The position numbers were made by a program, and so were the translations under genes. The notes below the pieces were generated by a model. The model searched no databases. It was not told the DNA's origin and worked only from the letters and a program-made list of their open reading frames with translations. A stretch of DNA of 64,000 nt from Chloroflexota bacterium (GTDB lineage Bacteria; Chloroflexota; Anaerolineae; Anaerolineales; Villigracilaceae), in NCBI GenBank assembly GCA_023459215.1, contig JAEWVF010000104.1, forward strand, positions 1 to 64,000, given 5' to 3'. Every line of letters begins with the position of its first letter. The stretch's first letter is position 1. Below, piece after piece: positions 58,901 to 64,000 of this stretch.

Positions 58901-60957
58901 TACTCTTCCCCGGTTAGTAATTTGATTCTCTCCCAGGGTTTCAACTTCTCATCGTCTGCCAGGAGCGCTTTTAACTCATAAATCTCATCGCGCAGGGCGG
59001 CAGCTTTCTCGAACTCCAGGTTCTTGGCGGCTTCCTTCATTTGCTTTTCCATCTCCTGCACCAGCCGTTGCAGCTCGCCCATATCGGCGGCGCGGGCTTT
59101 CTTCCCGGCGCGGTACTCGGCTTTCGATTCGGCCAGGCCGAGTGCCTTCTCGCGTCCCTCAGCCGAGAGCGAATCGGTAATATCGCGGATGGCCTTGTGG
59201 ATGCTGACCGGCACAATCCCATTTTCCTGGTTGAACTTAACCTGCTTGGCCCGGCGGCGGTTGGTTTCGTCGATGGCATACTTCATCGAATCGGTCATCC
59301 GGTCGGCGTACATGATGACCCGGCCCTGCACGTTGCGCGCCGCGCGCCCGATGGTCTGGATCAGGGCCGTGCCCGAGCGCAGGAAACCCTCTTTGTCGGC
59401 ATCCAGGATGGCCACCAGTGAGACTTCCGGCAGGTCGAGGCCCTCGCGCAGCAGGTTAATGCCAACAATGACATCGAACACACCCAGGCGCAGGTCACGC
59501 AGGATGCTGATGCGCTCGAGTGTTTCCACTTCCGAGTGCAGGTAGTGGACTTTGATCCCCAATTCTTTCAGGTATTCGGACAAATCCTCGGCCATGCGCT
59601 TGGTCAGGGTGGTGACCAGGGTGCGCTCGCCGCGCTCGACCCGCAGCCTGATTTCCCCGACCAGGTCATCGACCTGGCCCTGGGTGGGGCGCACTTCGAC
59701 CTCTGGATCGACCAGTCCCGTTGGGCGGATGATTTGCTCGGCGATTTGCTCCGCTTTTTGCATCTCATAGGGGGCGGGGGTAGCCGACGTGTATATCGTG
59801 TAGCCCATCTTGGGCTCGAACTCATCGAACTTGAGTGGGCGGTTGTCGAGCGCGCTTGGCAGGCGGAAGCCGAACTCGACCAGCGTTTCCTTGCGGGCGC
59901 GGTCGCCGTTATACATCCCGCGGATTTGCGGCACGGTCATGTGGCTCTCGTCAATGATCAGCAGGTAGTCGGAGGGCAGGAAATCCACCAGCGTCCAGGG
60001 CGGGGTTCCGGCGGAGCGCCGGTCGAAGTGGCGCGAGTAGTTCTCGATCCCGGAGCAATAGCCCACTTCCTTGAGCATTTCCAGATCGTAACGCGCCCGC
60101 TGCTCGATGCGCTGGGCCTCGATGTATTTTTCATTCGCTTTAAAGAAGGAAACCCGCTCTTCCAGTTCTGTTTCGATGTCCTTGATCGCTTCTTTGGTCT
60201 TGTCTTCGGCGGTCAGGTAGTGCTTGGCCGGGTAAATATCGACCTCGTTCAGGTCGGCGGTGATTTCGCCGGTCACGGGCGCAAACTGGGTGATGCGTTC
60301 GACCTCGTCGCCGAAGAAGCTGATGCGGTAGCCGAACTTGTCGGCGTAGGCCGGGATGATTTCGAGCGTTTCGCCGCGCACCCGGAAGGTGCCGGGGCGC
60401 AGTTCCATATCGTTGCGCTGGTACTGACCATCGATCAGTTGACGCATCAGCGCGTTGCGGCGGTAGATTTCACCGATCTGCAGCTTGACCGATCCGCGCA
60501 GGAACTCATCCGGCGAACCGAGACCGTAGATACACGAGACCGAAGCGACGATGATGACATCCTTGCGCGAGACCAGGGCGGTGGTGGCCGCCAGGCGCAG
60601 GCGCTCGATTTCCTCGTTGATCTGGGTCTCTTTTTCGATATACAGGTCGTGGCGCGGAACGTAGGCTTCGGGTTGGTAGTAATCGTAATACGAGACAAAA
60701 TACTCGACCGCGTTCTCCGGGAAGAATTCGCGGAACTCGGCGTAAAGCTGGGCGGCCAGGGTCTTGTTATGGGCCATAATCAGGGCCGGCATCTGCAAGC
60801 GTTCGATGACTGAGGCCATGGTGAAGGTTTTGCCGGTTCCGGTTGCTCCGAGCAGGACTTGTTGTTTCATCCCTTGCCTGACGCCGCTGACAAGGGTGCT
60901 GATTGCTTCCGGCTGGTCGCCGGTTGGTTTGAAGGGGGCTTTAAGTTTGAAGTCCAT
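58900..60957 (-). CDS. uvrB: excinuclease ABC subunit B
   Basis: A 685-residue nucleotide-excision-repair helicase. Walker A GATGTGKT, the damage-verifying hairpin YYDYYQPEAYVP, DESH-type Walker B (LLIIDESHMTVPQ), helicase motif VI QTIGRAARN and the C-terminal UVR motif (EKQMKEAAKNLEFEKAAALRDEI) are all present. Works with UvrA and UvrC. A LexA-type box lies 23 bases upstream of the ATG. Confidence 0.97.
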   Translation of the reverse strand: MDFKLKAPFKPTGDQPEAISTLVSGVRQGMKQQVLLGATGTGKTFTMASVIERLQMPALIMAHNKTLAAQLYAEFREFFPENAVEYFVSYYDYYQPEAYVPRHDLYIEKETQINEEIERLRLAATTALVSRKDVIIVASVSCIYGLGSPDEFLRGSVKLQIGEIYRRNALMRQLIDGQYQRNDMELRPGTFRVRGETLEIIPAYADKFGYRISFFGDEVERITQFAPVTGEITADLNEVDIYPAKHYLTAEDKTKEAIKDIETELEERVSFFKANEKYIEAQRIEQRARYDLEMLKEVGYCSGIENYSRHFDRRSAGTPPWTLVDFLPSDYLLIIDESHMTVPQIRGMYNGDRARKETLVEFGFRLPSALDNRPLKFDEFEPKMGYTIYTSATPAPYEMQKAEQIAEQIIRPTGLVDPEVEVRPTQGQVDDLVGEIRLRVERGERTLVTTLTKRMAEDLSEYLKELGIKVHYLHSEVETLERISILRDLRLGVFDVIVGINLLREGLDLPEVSLVAILDADKEGFLRSGTALIQTIGRAARNVQGRVIMYADRMTDSMKYAIDETNRRRAKQVKFNQENGIVPVSIHKAIRDITDSLSAEGREKALGLAESKAEYRAGKKARAADMGELQRLVQEMEKQMKEAAKNLEFEKAAALRDEIYELKALLADDEKLKPWERIKLLTGEE

Positions 60958-60979
60958 ATAAGTTGGGGGTGGGTTATAG

Positions 60980-60991
60980 GAACGAACGTTC
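60980..60991 (-). promoter_or_regulatory. LexA/SOS box of uvrB
   Basis: On the minus strand GAACGTTCGTTC, matching the GAAC-N4-GTTC box of Gram-positive-type LexA. It lies just downstream of a TACAAT -10 element (60997-61002), so LexA binding would block initiation. Confidence 0.72.
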
Positions 60992-60996
60992 TATGT

Positions 60997-61025
60997 ATTG
61001 TACCCCAAAGGCCGGGGAAAAACCA
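60997..61025 (-). promoter_or_regulatory. uvrB promoter
   Basis: On the minus strand a -10 TACAAT (60997-61002), 17 bases and a weak -35 TGGTTT (61020-61025). The weak -35 suits an SOS-regulated gene. Confidence 0.5.
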
Positions 61026-61042
61026 CGGTTATGCAGAAAATC

Positions 61043-61083
61043 AAAACCGATACAGCCGAACTTAACCCGACTGTATCGGTTTT
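61043..61083. terminator. terminator between DUF4404 and uvrB
   Basis: AAAACCGATACAG (61043-61055) pairs perfectly with 61071-61083 around a 15-base loop. It terminates the minus-strand DUF4404 gene; in sense the right arm ends in TTTTGATTTT. Confidence 0.75.
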
Positions 61084-61096
61084 CGAGCTGTAAATC

Positions 61097-61366
61097 CTAA
61101 ATCCCGGCGTTGCTCAAAACTGCCGAAAGCTGGGACAGGTAATGGGTCAGTTGCGGGTGGCTGGTCTCGAAATGCTCGATGGTCTGGGCCAGTTGTCCCA
61201 GAAAAGATGAGTTGTGTGCTTCTTCCGGGGTTGAGCGCTCCAGTAATTCATTTATATCGGCGGACAAGTGGGTGAGTAATTCTCGTCCCTGTTGGTCGAG
61301 TGTTTCTGTTTTCCTGATTTCACGGTCAACCTGTTCGAGCAATTCGCGCAATGTGTTTTTTTCCAT
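61097..61366 (-). CDS. DUF4404 family protein
   Basis: An 89-residue soluble, mostly helical acidic protein: LRELLEQVDREIRKTETLDQQGRELLTHLSADINELL is the family core, ending HYLSQLSAVLSNAGI. Function unknown. ATG 61366 has AAGGAGGCC upstream in sense. It is divergent from the second moxR gene. Confidence 0.85.
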   Translation of the reverse strand: MEKNTLRELLEQVDREIRKTETLDQQGRELLTHLSADINELLERSTPEEAHNSSFLGQLAQTIEHFETSHPQLTHYLSQLSAVLSNAGI

Positions 61367-61484
61367 ACAGGCCTCCTTCTCTTGGGATGTGTCGCTCTCC
61401 TTTATTGTACGCTTTTTTTGCATCGAATCAAAGTTGGCCTGGGATATAATAGAACAAGCCGGTTTTTAATGAAAGGACTCATCC

Positions 61485-62432
61485 ATGCAAGCAGTGCAGA
61501 CATTTGCGAACAAAGTTATCGACAACGTTGAAAAAGTCATCATTGGCAAGCGTCCGGCGATTGAATTGATCGTCGTTTCCATGTTGTGTGAGGGGCATGT
61601 TTTGCTTGAAGATGTGCCCGGTTCGGGGAAAACCATGTTGGCGCGTTCGATTGCGGTCAGCCTGGGAAACACGTTTAAGCGGGTGCAGTGTACGCCTGAC
61701 CTTCTGCCGAACGATATTACCGGCGTATCCATTTTCAACCAGAAAAACGGTGAGTTCGAGTTCCGTCCCGGCCCGATTTTTGTCAATATTTTATTGGCCG
61801 ATGAAATCAACCGCGCCACGCCCCGTACCCAATCGGCCCTGCTCGAAGCGATGCAGGAACAACAGGTGACCGTCGACGGCGCCACGCGCGAGCTGCCGCG
61901 GCCCTTCCTGGTGCTGGCGACCCAAAACCCGGTCGAATACGAGGGCACGTTTCCGCTGCCCGAAGCGCAACTCGACCGTTTCCTGATGCGCCTTTCGTTG
62001 GGCTACCCCTCGCCGCAGGATGAGCGCCAGATTTTGCTGAACCTGTGGCGCGAACATCCCATCACCAAGCTGGAGAGTGTTGTCGATGGCAACGAGATTC
62101 CGGCCCTGCAAAGACAGGTCTGGGATGTGCATGTCGACGAAACCTTGCAGGAATATATCGTTCGCCTGGCGGCCGCCACCCGCGCGCACAGCGACCTGGC
62201 GTTGGGCATCAGTCCGCGTGGCAGCCTGGCGCTGTTCAAAGCGGCCCAGGCCCTGGCGGCGGTGCGCGGACGAGAGCACGTTCTGCCCGACGACATCAAG
62301 TACCTGGCCCCGGTTACCTTGCCGCACCGTTTTATCGTCACCCCCGAAGCCGAACTGCGCGGGCGGACTGCGAAAAACATCCTGGCCGATGTTTTGGAAA
62401 ACACGCCCCTCGACCTGGGCAAAGTGGGATAA
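61485..62432 (+). CDS. MoxR-family AAA+ ATPase, second copy
   Basis: A 315-residue MoxR ATPase, colinear with the copy at 22429-23379: PGSGKT falls at the same residues (45-50), then LADEINRATPRTQSALLEAMQEQQVTVDG and ATQNPVEYEGTFPLPEAQLDRF. A TATAAT at 61445-61450 is a likely -10. DUF58 and a transglutaminase-type gene follow, the canonical MoxR-DUF58-TgpA set. Confidence 0.93.
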   Translation: MQAVQTFANKVIDNVEKVIIGKRPAIELIVVSMLCEGHVLLEDVPGSGKTMLARSIAVSLGNTFKRVQCTPDLLPNDITGVSIFNQKNGEFEFRPGPIFVNILLADEINRATPRTQSALLEAMQEQQVTVDGATRELPRPFLVLATQNPVEYEGTFPLPEAQLDRFLMRLSLGYPSPQDERQILLNLWREHPITKLESVVDGNEIPALQRQVWDVHVDETLQEYIVRLAAATRAHSDLALGISPRGSLALFKAAQALAAVRGREHVLPDDIKYLAPVTLPHRFIVTPEAELRGRTAKNILADVLENTPLDLGKVG

Positions 62433-62474
62433 ACGGTCGGGGTTTCAGGACTCCGCAAACAATCTGATTATGAG

Positions 62475-63668
62475 ATGATTGGTCCCTACCTGTATCTCCT
62501 CATTCCCTTGGCGCTGGTTGCCGCTTTTATGAGCGACGACTTCGCCTTGACGTTGATTTATCTCCTGGTGGGGGCTTTTTCGCTGGGCAGTTGGTGGAGC
62601 AATCGTTCGCTGAAACAGATCGAAGCCTCGCGCGAGGTGGACAGTCACGCATTCCTCGGCGAAACGGTCAAAATCAAACTTAAAGTGCGCAACAACGGGC
62701 TTTTCCCTGCGCCCTGGGTGGGATTGCATGACAGCTTGCCCCTGGCCCTCGGTGGAATCCAGCCCTTTCAACGGGTGTCCGGCTTCGGGGTGCGCGAGGA
62801 TGCACACTTCGAGTACGGGATCGAGGCCCGCAAGCGGGGATATTACTCAATCGGGCCGTTGACCATTTCCACCGGCGACCTGTTCGGGCTGGCCGGGCGG
62901 GTACAGAAAGAAATCCCGCAGCAGTTCATCACCGTTTACCCCAAAATTGTGCCCTTGTCGAATGTCAAAATCCCCTCGCGTTCGCCGCAGGGCACGATGC
63001 GCCATCACCAGCCGCTTTTCGAAGACCCGACCCGCGTGTTTGGCAAGCGCGGCTATGTTGCCGGCGATTCGCTGCGCCGGGTTGATTGGAAATCAACCGC
63101 CATTACCGGGCAATTGCAGGTCAAACTTTTCGAGCCTTCGATTTCGCTGGAAACGATGATTTACCTGAACCTGAACGCCGAAGATTACAACTTCCATGGA
63201 CGCATCGATTCAACCGAACTGGGGATTGTTCTCGCCGCCTCGCTCGCATCCTGGGTGATTGAAAAACGCCAGAGCGCCGGAATCAAAATCAATGGACGCG
63301 ACCCGCTCGCCTCGGATGGTTTGCCGCAATCCCTGCCGCCGCGCAAAGGCAAAGGCCACCTGATGCGCATTCTTGAATCGCTGGCGCGGGTTGAAATGAC
63401 GCACGAAGCTCCGCTTGCGGCCTTGATCCAGCGTGAACGCTATCTGTTGCCTTGGGGCACGACCCTGTTGGTGATTACCGGACAGGTTCAGGACGAGTTG
63501 CTCAACGAGCTTTATCTGGCGCGTCGTGCCGGACAGAACGCCTTGCTGATTCTGGCTGGCAAGGTTTCTTATGTCAAAGAGATACAAACAAAAGCCGCCT
63601 TCTTCGGCGTTCCGGCGATTGCCATTTCGAAGGAGAGCGACCTCGATATCTGGCGCGGACAAGCATGA
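62475..63668 (+). CDS. DUF58 domain protein, second copy
   Basis: A 397-residue protein with an N-terminal membrane hairpin (residues about 3-40) and the DUF58 core GDSLRRVDWKSTAITGQLQVKLFEPS. Related in layout to 23381-24703. Its stop overlaps the next ATG (ATGA), so the set is translationally coupled. Confidence 0.9.
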   Translation: MIGPYLYLLIPLALVAAFMSDDFALTLIYLLVGAFSLGSWWSNRSLKQIEASREVDSHAFLGETVKIKLKVRNNGLFPAPWVGLHDSLPLALGGIQPFQRVSGFGVREDAHFEYGIEARKRGYYSIGPLTISTGDLFGLAGRVQKEIPQQFITVYPKIVPLSNVKIPSRSPQGTMRHHQPLFEDPTRVFGKRGYVAGDSLRRVDWKSTAITGQLQVKLFEPSISLETMIYLNLNAEDYNFHGRIDSTELGIVLAASLASWVIEKRQSAGIKINGRDPLASDGLPQSLPPRKGKGHLMRILESLARVEMTHEAPLAALIQRERYLLPWGTTLLVITGQVQDELLNELYLARRAGQNALLILAGKVSYVKEIQTKAAFFGVPAIAISKESDLDIWRGQA

Positions 63669-64000
63669 AACCCTCCCTTTTTAACTTCGAAGCGCGAATC
63701 AATGAAACAACCTTCAGGCTGGCCAGCCGCTTTTTGGTGGCGGTCATGCTTGCTTGCGCTGCCCAAACCTTTGTCAGCCTGATCCAGCATATCTATGGGA
63801 ACTGGAATCCCTGGTACCTGACCCTGGCTGCCTTCCTGGTCGCCCTGGTCTGCGTGGCGACCTATCGACGTCTGCACCGCTTTGATTTGCTCGGCAACGA
63901 ATGGCTGCTCCATTTTGGCGCGCTTTGGCTGCTTATTTTGGCGGTGCTGCGTTTGATGTTGGGGCTTTCGTATGGGCTGGATGCATTCCTGGCTGAACTG
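63665..64000 (+). CDS. N-terminus of a polytopic membrane protein, probably TgpA/DUF3488 transglutaminase-type (partial)
   Basis: The 112 visible residues contain three or more hydrophobic helices (FLVAVMLACAAQTFVSLI, WYLTLAAFLVALVCVATY, LHFGALWLLILAVLRLML). In MoxR-DUF58 operons the third gene is usually a membrane-anchored transglutaminase-like protein; the catalytic domain would lie beyond the window. The call is from context and topology only. Confidence 0.65.
   Translation, partial: MKPSLFNFEARINETTFRLASRFLVAVMLACAAQTFVSLIQHIYGNWNPWYLTLAAFLVALVCVATYRRLHRFDLLGNEWLLHFGALWLLILAVLRLMLGLSYGLDAFLAEL

Noticed and set aside
59536..60813. 425-residue antisense ORF over uvrB
   Set aside because: Composition is Gly/Phe/Gln-biased as expected for the complement of a conserved gene; uvrB is certain.

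Overview
The window is a GC-rich bacterial chromosome segment with dense, mostly operonic coding, frequent GTG/TTG starts and many clear rho-independent terminators. Gene content (2-oxoacid:ferredoxin oxidoreductase under a GntR/FCD regulator, amino-acid fermentation enzymes, MoxR/DUF58 modules, RicT, RsgA plus an RNHCP protein, COG4586-type ABC exporter) suggests an anaerobic or facultative member of the Chloroflexota, perhaps Anaerolineae. That assignment is an inference; there is no rRNA or marker phylogeny here. I saw no tRNA, rRNA, CRISPR array, integrase or transposase.

Region 1 (about 0.1-22.3 kb, all + strand) is a nearly complete extracellular contractile injection system (eCIS, Afp/PVC-like). 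In order: a substrate-binding-like lipoprotein, AAA+ ATPase (Afp15-like), a 928-residue DUF4157 protein, DUF4255 cap (Afp16-like), sheath, tube, a divergent AT-richer tube paralogue, a tail-chaperone-like protein and a DUF6760-like protein joined at a G8 slippery run, a 54-residue protein, a second tube (Afp5-like), a 644-residue Pro/Ala-rich protein, LysM hub (Afp7), VgrG-like spike (Afp8), PAAR tip, gp25 (Afp9), baseplate J (Afp11), tail protein I (Afp12), a baseplate/fibre protein with a DUF4159-like C-terminus, and a secreted lytic-transglycosylase-like protein. The most interesting protein is the DUF4157 one: its N-terminal half looks like an atypical PI3/4-kinase-like catalytic domain, making it a candidate payload with an unusual activity. 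The DUF4157 protein and the 644-residue protein share many short [hydrophobic]-QR motifs, and the 644-residue protein shares its C-terminal helix with the 54-residue protein. No conventional tape measure gene is visible.

Region 2 (22.4-32 kb, +) holds a MoxR-DUF58-metallo-beta-lactamase-fold operon, then argF, ornithine aminotransferase, alanine dehydrogenase, an acetyl/4-hydroxybutyrate CoA-transferase family protein and pyruvate kinase: amino-acid and central fermentation metabolism.

Region 3 (32-43.6 kb, mostly -) has two EamA permeases, ArfB, KorB/KorA with their GntR regulator (consensus promoter plus palindrome), an M20 amidohydrolase, a cytosolic BtuF-like protein, a PIG-L deacetylase, RicT-like PSP1 protein and Mrp. 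Region 4 (43.6-55 kb) has a structured leader upstream of rsgA, an RNHCP protein, an alpha-oxoamine synthase, a CBS-domain site-2 protease, small membrane proteins, an RlmI-like methyltransferase, a radical SAM protein, an ABC-permease relic, an MFS permease, and a MutM-like protein without the catalytic N-terminal proline. Region 5 (55-64 kb) has an ABC exporter, an autoregulated PadR-DUF2812 pair, uvrB behind a LexA box, DUF4404, and a second MoxR-DUF58-transglutaminase-type module that runs off the window.
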